Shown here: one piece after another, positions 1 to 11,163 of the stretch
How the letters are laid out: the number at the start of each line of letters is the position of its first letter
Position numbering within the stretch: the first letter of the stretch is position 1
Assembly: GCA_014843695.1 (NCBI GenBank)
Contig: CM026404.1
Coordinates: 84,970,712 to 85,034,711 of the forward strand
Origin: Archivesica marissinica
Lineage: Eukaryota > Mollusca > Bivalvia > Venerida > Vesicomyidae
DNA length: 64,000 nt
Direction of reading: 5' to 3'
Translations under genes and position numbers: made by a program
Notes under the pieces: model-generated
The model's database searches: none
Seen by the model: the letters and a program-made list of their open reading frames with translations, nothing else
Told to the model about the DNA's origin: nothing

Positions 1-1640
1 CAAATTTCGACTTTTATTTCTGAAATTACATAGTAATATGGAAGAGCCCATATTTTGGGTATCCATCCCCAAGGTAGAAACTTATTGGTGTATGGGTTAT
101 GTTTGTATTGGTTGTAGGTCCCTGCCTATGTGTAGTCACTGGTGTCACATTCCCTATTTAGGAGCCCAGGGGCCGTTCATCAAGTTCAAATTTCGACTTT
201 TATTTCTGAAATTACATAGTAATATGGAAGAGCCCATATTTTGGGTATCCATCCCCAAGGTAGAAACTTATTGGTGTATGATTTATGTTTGTATTAGTTG
301 TGGGTCACTGCCTATGGGTACTCACTGGTGTCACATTCCTTATTTAAGGCCCAGTGGGCTGGTGAATAAATGTCGGATGATTGTTTCATATATATTTTTA
401 CTGCAAATAGTGGTCTTAGAGAAGCCCATATTTTGGGTATCCATCCCCAAGGTAGAAACCTATTGGTGTATGCGTTATGTTTGTATTGGTTGTGCGTCCC
501 TGCCTATGGGTAGTCACTGGTGTCACATTCCCTATTTAGGGACCCAGGGGCCGTTCATCAAGTTCAAATTTCAACTTCCATATTTTGGGTATCCATCCCC
601 AAGGTAGAAACTTATTTGTGTATGAGTTATGTTTGTATTGGTTGTAGTTCCCAGACTATTGGTAGTTACTGGTGTCACATTCCCTATTTAGGGACCCAGG
701 GGCCGTTCATCACGTTCAAATTTTGACTTTTATTTCTGAAATTACATAGTAATATGGAAGAGCCCTTATTTTGGGTATCCATCCCCAAGGTAGAAACTTA
801 TTGTTGTATGTATTATGTGTGTATTGCATGTGGGTCCCTGACTATGGGTAGTCACTGGTGTCACATTCCTTATTTAAGGCCCAGTGGGCTGGTGAATAAA
901 TGTCGGATAATTGTTTCCTATATATTTTTACGGCAAATAGTGTTCTTAGAGAAGTCCATATTTTGGGTATCCATCCCCAAGGTAGAAACTTAATGGTGTA
1001 TGGGTTACGTTTGTATTAGCTGTAGGTCCCTGCCTATGGGTATTCACTGGTGTCACATTCCCTATTTAGGGACCCAGGGGCCGTTCATTAAGTTCAAATT
1101 TCGACTTTTATTTCTGAAATTACATAGTAATATGGAAGAGCCCTTATTTTGGGTATCCATCCCCAAGGTAGAAACTTATTGTTGTATGTATTATGTGTGT
1201 ATTGCTTGTGGGTCCCTGCCTATTGGTAGTCACTGGTGTCACATTCCTTATTTAAAGCCCAGTGGGCTGGTAAATAAATGTCGGCTGTTTGTTTCATATA
1301 TATGTTAATGCAAATAGTGGCATTAGAGAAGCCCATATTTTGGGTATCCACCCCCAAGGTATAAACCTATCGGTGGATGTAGTTTGTGTGTATTGCTTGG
1401 GGGCCCACGCCTATGCATATTCAGTAGCGTCACATTCCTTATTTAAGGCCCCAGATGTCATTCATCAATATCGAATTTCGGTTCTATTTCTGAATTAAGA
1501 TAGTGATATTAAAGAGCCCTTGAATTGTGTATCCAATCCCAATGTAGAAAGTTGGGTTATGTGTATTATGTGCATAATGGATATGGGCTCACAACTATCC
1601 ATAATCAGTGGTGTCACGTTCCTTATTTATGGCTCAAAAT
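1..1640 (+). repeat. Satellite block, monomers about 186 and 192 bp (left copy)
   Basis: Head-to-tail monomers share a half starting GCCCATATTTTGGGTATCC, seen at 46, 232 (186 bp later) and 424 (192 bp later). The other half comes in two versions. One begins GGGGCCGTTCATCAAG and the other GGCCCAGTGGGCTGGTG. Both monomer lengths are multiples of three, so long frames stay open by chance; a stop at about 991 and several frame breaks argue against coding. Copies decay towards 1640. The block runs off the left edge of the window and the same family recurs at 49150-55570. Confidence 0.9.
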
Positions 1641-3639
1641 GCCGTTAACCTTTACTGTAATGTTCTCAATTGATTTCGCGTATTGCTTGCTAGAGGGTAC
1701 GCATTCACAAACGGATAACCGTATTTTACTCTATTGCGTTTCCTTATTGATTGGGCAAATGTTTTTCGGTTTTGATTTCCAGGTAAAAAAAGAGAAATCC
1801 AGGAAATGTTTTGTTGGTAAGAAGACATGTATATATATTTCCATATACGCAACACGATTGATGGGTAGTAGAACATTATAGAAATGTAAAACATGTATTA
1901 TAATTTTTATTTAAAACGGTTGGACTATTTGAATGAAATGTCAAGCTCAAACAACTTTCTCAGTTTCTAGGGGGGGACAAAATTACACATTTGTGTCTGC
2001 TCATTTCGCCTACAAGTTACAACGTGCTAAAGCTTAGCATCTTTTAATGAAACGTTAAATGCTACAGTGTTAACTGCCTGTGGGATCTATAACTAGCTCT
2101 CAGTTATCTGAGTTGAAAACAAACAATATCCCGGTGTTACTGGTTTTCGACGATGTAGTACATAACAGACTCCTATAGGTTTAAAACAATATTTTACCTT
2201 TCATTCACAAAAATCTCGAAGAAAACCGATTGTTTACTTATTGAGAAAAATTGACAAAATAGTGGTACCTCATTCTCAGTAATCCGGAATGACGTCACAT
2301 GTTTTCGCCTAACTGTGGAAATTGCCTACAGCGTGAGCATTAGTATGTAAGCAACAGTTTTTTTTAACAAAACAATATAAATAAGGAACACTTACTTTAA
2401 TAATAGGCTTAATTTATCATTTTCACTCAAAATTCATTTGTTGGAGAGCATTTTGTCTATATATATCTGTACTGTATCTAAAACACTAATTTAGTTTAAC
2501 TTAGACAAACACACGGGGCATACAAGATACAAGAAGCTTTATTTAACGTCGGATTACATTTACAAATAACATTAGCTAATAAGCTATTTTTCCGACAAAC
2601 ATATATTATAATCAAAACATAAGAAAAAACAGCTAAGAAATAAAAGTTGGTTTAAACATGAATACAACACAGGACATAGCATAATTAAAACATGTTAAAG
2701 CGAGCACCTAAAAGACAAAAATAAAATTAATACATTGTGTTAATAGTTTTAACAATTTAAGGATAACATACAGCTTAAGATACAAGCAACTATATAATAT
2801 AGATAAATCTTAAGAATTCAAATAGAAATACACTATTGATTGATACACTGTGTTGTAGTTGCTGATCTTGGCCCGTGGCATAAGAAGTCGTCACCCCTCC
2901 TAATTACTCTGACTGGGTGCAGAACCGTAACTGGACCCATCCATCGAACACATCACATGGTGCCTAACAGAGAATAACTAGGTTTACACAACCATGTATA
3001 TCAGTTGGAGAACCTCTGTGAAAACACATGGACCTGAAGGCGAAAAACGGTGAAAATCGATATTATGCATAAGGACCCCTTGTGTGTAATAACGGACGGA
3101 ACTCTGATAAACACGGAGCAGTGAGACTATAATGACATTTTTATTCGTAAATATATTGGCGTGGCAGACGATGCATATGTCATTTTGGAGAGAAAATTGC
3201 CAATTTCTTTAAAAAATGATATTTATATGGTGACATAAAACGGATATAGTGAAATTAGTGAAAACTGGGGTAGGTTTAAAGTTTTCACCACTAATTTACC
3301 TGCCTGATCTCTAAGATCGGTTAGAAATAGATTGGAAGTGCACAAGGTATGTTTATTTATAGTTCCGGTAACTGGAGCGTGAAATATTGCGTGATCTCTC
3401 GCGACTTGCTTTTCCCACAGTTAGACGAAAATCTGTTCTGGGCGAAAACTCGTCACGCCGGAATATGAATTGTAGCAACAATAAACTGTTGTTATCTTGT
3501 GGACATTAAAGCAATATTACATCGCAAAAGCCCCAAAATGCATTTCTTTGCATATAATTAGCAGTGCTACTATTAATTCTTCGATAATAAACATTGTTTT
3601 TCGGTCAAAATATTTGCAACGGTCAAAGTAGGATTTCAT
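1641..3639. other. Spacer without a supported gene
   Basis: AT-rich unique-looking sequence. I see no repeat array and no long open frame. A short stretch at 2900-2963 could be a minus-strand terminal exon and is described as a finding only. An AATAAA in the minus orientation lies near 2540. Confidence 0.5.
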
Positions 3640-3790
3640 ATAACAGGCAGCCGTGCTCCTGAATTGACATTTGTTATTATTGGAGTCTATGCAAAACCTG
3701 TGATGCTGTTGTTTTTTGACATAATTTAAATCAGATTAGTCTATAAATAAATATGCATAGGCACATTTGTGAGATATAACGGTCAATCTG
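3640..3790 (-). repeat. Unclassified dispersed repeat X, copy 1
   Basis: Read on the minus strand, this stretch contains the same ordered motifs as 48300-48545 and 57085-57345: a TATCTCAC segment, a TGCATATTTAT segment, AATTCAGGAG, then TTATATGAAATCCTACTTT. The copies are diverged and vary in spacing. I do not recognise the family, and no coding frame or terminal repeats are evident. Confidence 0.6.
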
Positions 3791-3894
3791 TATCATAAAC
3801 CGTGTTATTTGAGATACACGCATTGAATTGCACATGGATATTGACACTATTTACATTATTTTGTTATATCAATAAACGTCGTATACAACACTCG

Positions 3895-4130
3895 TGGCGT
3901 CCATGGTCCAGTGGTAGAGCGTCGGATTTGGAATCGAACGGTCCCGGGTTCGATACTCGGTCAGGCCACGTATGTAGTGTCATTGAGCAAGGCACCTCAC
4001 ACACATTGCTTAGTACTGGTTAACCACTTAGGTCGGCTAAGCCTGCCCAGGAAAACATGTCTAGGTCCCCGCAAGGGGTTTGACATTAATGGAACACACA
4101 CACAACACACACACACGAACACACAATACA
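3895..4130 (+). mobile_element. tRNA-derived SINE, family A
   Basis: The 5' part resembles a tRNA gene. It has an A-box-like TGGTCCAGTGGTAGAGC, a B-box GGTTCGATACTC and an anticodon-like loop TTTGGAA that would read TGG. A body with GAGCAAGGCACCTCACACAC and GCCTGCCCAGG follows, and the tail is rich in ACAC. A diverged second copy lies at 36384-36552. It is a Pol III retroposon rather than a working tRNA gene, because the acceptor stem is imperfect and the body continues well past the tRNA region. Confidence 0.8.
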
Positions 4131-4165
4131 AATTTGCATTTTCATATGTAGTAATGTACTAGGTA

Positions 4166-4420
4166 GGCTGTCCGATTAGCGCAGTGGTTAGCGCGCTCAC
4201 TTCTCACCAATGCAACCTGGGTTCGATCCTCGGACCGGGAAGTATGTGAGATGGTACGGTGGTCGCCAGATTGGACCGGTGGATTTTCCCCCGGGTACTC
4301 TGGTTTCCTCCCACATGAATGACCACATACACGCTTTTATCCGCGGCAACGAGAGTGATTAATATAAGTTGTTAAAACTTGATTGGCAATCGTTGTAAAA
4401 TAAATAAAGTTTAAACTTTA
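4166..4420 (+). mobile_element. tRNA-derived SINE, family B (full-length copy)
   Basis: It begins with GGCTGTCCGATTAGCGCAG and has an A box (TTAGCGCAGTGGTTAGC) and a B box (GGTTCGATCCTC). The body has GGGTACTCTGGTTTCCTCCC and GAGAGTGATTAATATAAG. It ends in CAATCGTTGTAAAATAAA and an AAAGTTTAAACTTT tail. Related copies lie at 14317, 17817, 18080 (minus), 18785, 35364, 48978 and 60033 (minus). The copy ends about 60 bases before the first macrodomain exon. Confidence 0.85.
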
Positions 4421-4481
4421 CTATGTAGTATGATAGCCGATACATTTGTTTTATTAGAATCCTCCATGCAGTCTGTATGAG

Positions 4482-4643
4482 ATTATGGTAACCAAGGACA
4501 ATCATGGCTACAAGTGTACAGAGAACCAAACACCTGGAGACATGCAGGACGATATACAGTGACTGTTCAAACAGATGAGGAGTGTCCGATGTCAGAATCT
4601 GTAGCCGTCTTACGCTGTTTTGAAACACGTCAACTACTTGTTG
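4482..4643 (+). CDS. Macrodomain 1, middle part (exon; upstream boundary uncertain)
   Basis: The open frame reads through WLQVYREPNTW, then GRYTVTVQTDEECPMSES, and ends FETRQLLV. Position by position this resembles the stretch of a macrodomain before and at the strand that usually reads like GEAVVTxxxxLPCKYVIH, but in degenerate form. The donor is GTAAGA at 4644, leaving one base (phase 1), which completes an Asp codon with the exon at 6265. An in-frame TGA at 4478-4480 means the acceptor lies after it: AG at 4480-4481 (used here) or AG at 4495-4496, both giving phase 1. Neither has a strong pyrimidine tract, so the start is weak. The N-terminal half of this macrodomain (first glycine loop) must lie further left and was not found. 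A family B SINE lies just upstream and a 30-bp minisatellite begins 100 bases downstream. Confidence 0.55.
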
Positions 4644-4746
4644 GTAAGACTTACCTTGTTTATCCTTTGATGAACAGGCTTAGTAGGATTCTAGTAACTG
4701 CATTGTGCAAGCAGGAAATACACACCAAGTTGCCATTCTCAAGCAT

Positions 4747-5874
4747 GTGTGTGTTATAGAGGAAGGTGTCAAGTATGTGTGTTATATAGAGGAAGATGTC
4801 AAGTATGTGTGTTCTATAGAGGAAGGTGTCAAGCATGTGTGTGTTATATAGAGGAAAATGTCAAGTATGTGTGTTATATAGAGGAAGCTGTCAAGTATGT
4901 GTGTTATATAGAGGAAGATGTCAAGTATGTGTATTATATAGAGGAAGGTGTCAAGTATGTGTGTTATATAGAGGAAGGTGTCAAGTATGTGTGTTATATA
5001 GAGGAAGATGTCAAGTATGTGTGTTATATAGAGGAAGGTGTCAAGTATGTGTATATAGAGGATGTCAGTATGGCGTTATATAGAGGAAGGTGTCAAGTAT
5101 GTGTGTTATATAGAGGAAGGTGTCAAGTATGTGTGTTATATAGAGGAAGGTGTCAAGTAGTGTGTTATATAGAGGAAGGTGTCAAGTATGTGTGTTATAT
5201 AGAGGAAGGTGTCAAGTATGTGTGTTATATAGAGGAAGGTGTCAAGTATGTGTGTTATATAGAGGAAGGTGTCAAGTATGGTGTGTTATATAGAGGAAGG
5301 TGTCAAGTATGTGTGTTATATAGAGGAAGGTGTCAAGTATGTGTGTTATATAGAGGAAGGTGTCAAGTATGTGTGTTATATAGAGGAAGGTGTCAAGTAT
5401 GTGTGTTATATAGAGGAAGGTGTCAAGTATGTGTGTTATATAGAGGAAGGTGTCAAGTATGTGTGTTATATAGAGGAAGGTGTCAAGTATGTGTGTTATA
5501 TAGAGGAAGGTGTCAAGTATGTGTGTTATATAGAGGAAGGTGTCAAGTATGTTGTTATATAGAGGAAGGTGTCAAGTATGTGTGTTATATAGAGGAAGGT
5601 GTCAAGTATGTGTGTTATATAGAGGAAGGTGTCAAGTATGTGTGTTATATAGAGGAAGGTGTCAAGTATGTGTGTTATATAGAGGAAGGTGTCAAGTATG
5701 TGTGTTATATAGAGGAAGGTGTCAAGTATGTGTGTTATATGAGGAAGGTTCAAGCATGTATGTTATATAGAGGAAGGTGTCAAGTATGTGTGTTATATAG
5801 AGGAAGGTGTCAAGTATGTGTGTTATATAGAGGAAGGTGTCAAGTATGTGTGTTATATAGAGGAGGGTGTTTAA
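4747..5874 (+). repeat. Minisatellite, 30-bp unit, about 37 copies
   Basis: The unit contains GTTATATAGAGGAAGGTGTC followed by AAGTATGTGT. Copies are nearly identical, with single-base variants (AGATG, AGCTG, AAATG) and rare one-base slips at about 5160, 5281 and 5551. The period is a multiple of three, so long frames in both strands are artefacts. It lies in the intron between the exons at 4482 and 6265. Confidence 0.97.
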
Positions 5875-5888
5875 TGGTGGGAGTTTAG

Positions 5889-6222
5889 TAACTGTCATAT
5901 GGACGTTATCTATTGATGAGATGTGACTGTCATATGGAGATGTCTGTGAGATATGACTGTCACATGGAGATGTCTGTGAGATATGGCTGTCATATGGAGA
6001 TGTCTGTGAGATATGACTGTCATATGGAGATGTCTGTGAGATATGACTGTCATATGAAGATCTCTGTGAGATATGATTGTCATATGAAGACGTCTGTGAG
6101 ATATGACTGTCATATGAAGATGTCTGTGAGATATGATTGTCATATGAAGATGTCTGTGAGATATGACTGTCATATGGAGATGTGTGTGAGATATGACTGT
6201 CATATGTAGATGTTTGTGAGAT
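5889..6222 (+). repeat. Minisatellite, 30-bp unit, about 11 copies
   Basis: The unit contains GACTGTCATATGGAGATGTC then TGTGAGATAT. It is unrelated in sequence to the preceding 30-bp array although the period is the same. The last copy ends about 40 bases before the acceptor of the exon at 6265, so the branch point must lie in that short space or in the array. Confidence 0.95.
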
Positions 6223-6264
6223 ATGGCTGGCCTGTTTCACACACATTATATACTTCATTTTTAG

Positions 6265-6597
6265 ATTTTAAGTCAATGGTGGAAAAAGGCATATACAATG
6301 TGATGTTCCCAGTTCCAATCTTCGAAGTAAGCCAGTCGCAAGATAAGCTGAAGGAAACCTTCAGGAAACTCATGCAATATGTGTCTGACATACAAAAACA
6401 CAGTATCGTAATTTCACTGGATAGTGTAAAATCTTGGACCAAAAGGGATTTTTGCAGGACTGTATTGACTGAGTTTCTACAGAATGTCACAGGAGCAGTT
6501 CAACGTGAGCATGAAATAATGTTAACATTTTGTACAACAGGAAGTCAGTCTTTTGATGAAGCTGTGAAAGTCTGTGAAAAGAAAATGGCTCTGAAAA
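6265..6597 (+). CDS. Macrodomain 1, C-terminal half (exon, phase 1-1)
   Basis: The acceptor is TTCATTTTTAG ending at 6264 and the donor GTAAGTA at 6598. The 333-base exon starts and ends in phase 1. The protein reads FKSMVEKGIYNVMFPVP, then KLKETFRKLMQYVSD, HSIVISLDSVKSW, FCRTVLTEFLQN, EIMLTFCTTG and FDEAVKVCEKKM. The order of helix, buried strand, loop, helix and last strand matches the second half of a macrodomain: HSIVISL aligns with HSIAFPAI in the second domain. The loop that normally carries Gly-x-Gly and contacts the phosphates is replaced by SLDSVKSWTKR, so this domain has probably lost canonical ADP-ribose binding. The exon is squeezed between two minisatellites, 40 bases upstream and about 20 bases downstream. 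It joins 14067-14137 in phase. Confidence 0.75.
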
Positions 6598-6618
6598 GTA
6601 AGTACTAATTGCTATCAG

Positions 6619-7833
6619 TATTATATACCTGACACATGCATTGATATAATGATGTGTGTATACCTGACACATGCATTGATATAATGATCTGTATATACCT
6701 GACACATGCATTGATATAATGATGTGTATATACCTGACACATGCATTGATATAATGATGTGTATATACCTGACACATGCATTGATATAATGATGTGTATA
6801 TACCTGACACATGCATTGATATAATGATCTGTATATACCTGACACATGCATTGATATAATGATGTGTATATACCTGACACATGCATTGATATAATGATGT
6901 GTATATACCTGACACATACATTGATATAATGATCTGTATATACCTGACACATGCATTGATATAATGATCTGTATATACCTGACACATGCATTGATATAAT
7001 GATGTGTATATACCTGACACATGCATTGATATAATGATCTGTATATACCTGACACATGCATTGATATAATGATCTGTATATACCTGACACATGCATTGAT
7101 ATAATGATCTGTATATACCTGACACATGCATTGATATAATGATCTGTATATACCTGACACATGCATTGATATAATGATGTGTATATACCTGACACATGCA
7201 TTGATATAATGAACTGTATATACCTGACACATGCATTGATATAATGAACTGTATATACCTGACACATGCATTGATATAATGAACTGTATATACCTGACAC
7301 ATGCATTGATATAATGAACTGTATATACCTGACACATGCATTGATATAATGATCTGTATACACCTGACACATGCATTGATATAATGATCTGTATACACCT
7401 GACACATGCATTGATATAATGATCTGTATATACCTGAGTCAGGCTGACACATGCATTGATATAATGATCTGTATACACCTGACACATGCATTGATATAAT
7501 GATGTGTATATACCTGACACATGCATTGATATAATGATCTGTATACACCTGACACATGCATTGATATAATGATCTGTATACACCTGACACATGCATTGAT
7601 ATAATGATCTGTATACACCTGACACATGCATTGATATAATGATCTGTATATACCTGACACATGCATTGATATAATGATCTGTATATACCTGACACATGCA
7701 TTGATATAATGATGTGTATATACCTGACACATGCATTGATATAATGAACTGTATATACCTGACACATGCATTGATATAATGATCTGTATATACCTGAGTC
7801 AGGCTGACACATGCATTGATATAATGATCTGTT
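6619..7833 (+). repeat. Minisatellite, 35-bp unit, about 34 copies
   Basis: The unit contains ACCTGACACATGCATTGATA then TAATGATCTGTATAT. Variant positions are GATCT/GATGT/GAACT and TATAC/CACC. Two units carry an extra 10 bases (GAGTCAGGCT), near 7436 and 7796. They lie 360 bases apart, which marks a larger duplicated block. The array begins about 20 bases after the donor of the exon at 6265. Confidence 0.97.
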
Positions 7834-7930
7834 GTGCTTCTAAATGAACGAGAAGGCACATCATTATGGAATAAGCCATGGATATATATGTTATATAAAC
7901 ATTCTGAGAACATTTGTTTTAATCAGTGTA

Positions 7931-10900
7931 TTTGCCATCATCACATTAACTCATTGCCAACATAACATTCACTCATTGCCAACATAACATTCACTCATTG
8001 CCAACATCACATTCACTCATTGCCATCGTCACATTCACTCATTGCCAACATCACATTCACTCATTGCCAACATCACATTAACTCATTGCCAACATAACAT
8101 TCACTCATTGCCATCGTCACATTCACTCATTGCCAACATCACATTCACTCATTGCCAACATCACATTCACTCATTGCCAACATCACATTCACTCATTGCC
8201 AACATCACATTAACTCATTGCCAACATAACATTCACTCATTGCCATCGTCACATTCACTCATTGCCAACATCACATTCACTCATTGCCAACATCACATTC
8301 ACTCATTGCCAACATCACATTCACTCATTGCCAACATCACATTCACTCACTGCCAACATCACATTCACTCATTGCCAACATCACATTCACTCATTGCCAA
8401 CATCACATTCACTCATTGCCAACATCACATTCACTCATTGCCAACATAACATTCACTCATTGCCAACATCACATTCACTCATTGCCAACATCACATTCAC
8501 TCATTGCCAACATCACAATAACTCATTGCCAACATAACATTCACTCATTGCCAACATCACATTCACTCATTGCCAACATCACATTCACTCATTGCCAACA
8601 TCACATTCACTCATTGCCAACATCACATTCACTCATTGCCATTGTCACATTCACTCATTGCCAACATCACATTAACTCATTGCCAACATCACATTCACTC
8701 ATTGCCAACATCACAATAACTCATTGCCAACATCACATTCACTCATTGCCAACATCACATTAATTCATTGCCATTGTCACATTCACTAATTGCCAACATC
8801 ACATTCACTCATTGCCAACATCACATTCATTCATTGCCAACATTCACTCATTGCCAACGTCACATTAACTCATTGCCATCGTCACATTAACTCATTGCCA
8901 TTGTCACATTCACTCATTGCCAACATAACATTCACTCATTGCCATCATCACATTAACTCATTGCCAACATCACATTCACTCATTGCCATCATCACATTCA
9001 CTCATTGCCATCATCACATTCACTCATTGCCATTGTCACATTCACTCATTGCCATCGTCACATTCACTCATTGCCATTGTCACATTCACTCATTGCCATC
9101 GTCACATTCACTCATTGCCAACGTCACATTCACTCATTGCCAACATCACATTAACTCAGTGCCATTGTCACATTCACTCATTGCCAACATCACATTCACT
9201 CATTGCCATTGTCACATTCACTCATTGCCAACATCACATTCACTCATTGCCATCATCATATTAACTCATTGCCAACATCACATTCACTCATTGCCAACAT
9301 CACATTCACTCATTGCCATCATCACATTCACTCATTGCCATCATCACATTCACTCATTGCCATTGTCACATTCACTCATTGTCATCGTCATATTCACTCA
9401 TTGCCATTGTCACATTCACTCATTGCCATCGTCACATTCACTCATTGCCAACGTCACATTCACTCATTGCCAACATCACATTAACTCATTGCCATTGTCA
9501 CATTCACTCATTGCCAACATCACATTCACTCATTGCCATTGTCACATTCACTCATTGCCAACATCACATTCACTCATTGCCAACATCACATTCACTCATT
9601 GCCAACATCATATTCACTCATTGCCATCATCACATTCACTCATTGCCATCGTCACATTCACTCATTGCCAACATCACATTCACTCATTGCCATTGTCACA
9701 TTCACTCATTGCCAACATCACATTCACTCATTGCCATCATCATATTAACTCATTGCCAACATCACATTCACTCATTGCCAACATCACATTCACTCATTGC
9801 CATCATCACATTCACTCATTGCCATCATCACATTCACTCATTGCCATTGTCACATTCACTCATTGCCATCGTCATATTCACTCATTGCCATTGTCACATT
9901 CACTCATTGCCAACATCACATTCACTCATTGCCATCATCATATTAACTCATTGCCAACATCACATTCACTCATTGCCAACATCACATTCACTCATTGCCA
10001 TCATCACATTCACTCATTGCCATCATCACATTCACTCATTGCCATTGTCACATTCACTCATTGCCATCGTCATATTCACTCATTGCCATTGTCACATTCA
10101 CTCATTGCCATCGTCACATTCACTCATTGCCAACGTCACATTCACTCATTGCCAACATCACATTAACTCATTGCCATTGTCACATTCACTCATTGCCAAC
10201 ATCACATTCACTCATTGCCATTGTCACATTCACTCATTGCCAACATCACATTCACTCATTGCCAACATCACATTCACTCATTGCCATCATCACATTCACT
10301 CATTGCCATCATCACATTCACTCATTGCCATCGTCACATTCACTCATTGCCACCAATTCACTCATTGCCATTGTCACATTCACTCATTGCCAACATCACA
10401 TTCACTCATTGCCATCATCAATTAACTCATTGCCAACATCACATTCACTCATTGCCAAATCACATTCACTCATTGCCACATCATTCATCATTGCCATCTC
10501 ACATTCACCATGCCATCACATTCACTCATTGCCAATGTCACATTCACTCATTGCCATCGTCACATTCACTCATTGCCATCGTCACATTCACTCATTGCCA
10601 ACGTCATATTCACTCATTGCCAACATCACATTCATTCATTGCCATCGTCACATTCACTCATTGCCAACATCACATTCACTAATTGCCAACATCACATTCA
10701 CTAATTGCCAACATCACATTCACTCATTGCCATTGTCACATTCACTCATTGCCAACATCACATTCACTCATTGCCATCGTCACATTCACTCATTGCCATC
10801 ATCACATTCACTCATTGCCATCATCACATTCACTCATTGCCAACATCACATTCACTCATTGCCAACATCACATTCACTCATTGCCAACATCACATTCACT

Positions 10901-10982
10901 CATTGCCAACATCACATTCACTCATTGCCAATTACCATCATCACATTCATTCATTACCAACATCATATTCACTCAATGCTAT
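7931..10982 (+). repeat. Minisatellite, 22-bp unit, about 138 copies
   Basis: The unit is close to TTGCCAACATCACATTCACT plus CA, with subtypes CATCAT, CATCGT, CATTGT and CAACAT. The period is not a multiple of three, yet all frames are stop-free, which yields long false proteins rich in HSL and THC. Higher-order repetition is visible: the subtype pattern near 8983 recurs near 9313 (330 bases, 15 units) and again near 9995. A patch at about 10355-10515 has many short deletions. Confidence 0.97.
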
Positions 10983-11163
10983 GGATGTGTATTGCCAGTT
11001 GTGAATTTACCATTCTCTTTTATTGAGGAAAAGGTAATTTGAAATTCGCCTCTCGCCTAGTGTGACTATGTATTCCTGCCAATGTTATATGAAGTGTCTG
11101 TGTGTACTGACAGATTATGCTTGTATGTTCTTGTCATACTGATGGCCACACTGATTGGTCTGT

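Noticed and set aside
3895..4250. Functional tRNA genes at SINE heads (also near 14317, 16800, 29163, 34287, 35364)
   Set aside because: A and B boxes are present, but stems are imperfect, the same body and tail follow each head, and one copy has a target-site duplication. These are SINEs.
4749..5888. A 379-codon open frame with a repeating YIEEGVKYVC peptide
   Set aside because: It is the stop-free reading of a 30-bp tandem array; other frames and the opposite strand are open too, and it lies in an intron.
6487..7913. Minus-strand frames of more than 400 codons with a YINACVRY / YQCMCQ pattern
   Set aside because: They are translations of the 35-bp array; several frames are open at once.
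8790..11026. Histidine/serine-rich frames of up to 458 codons
   Set aside because: The 22-bp unit lacks stops in all three forward frames; base changes show no codon bias.
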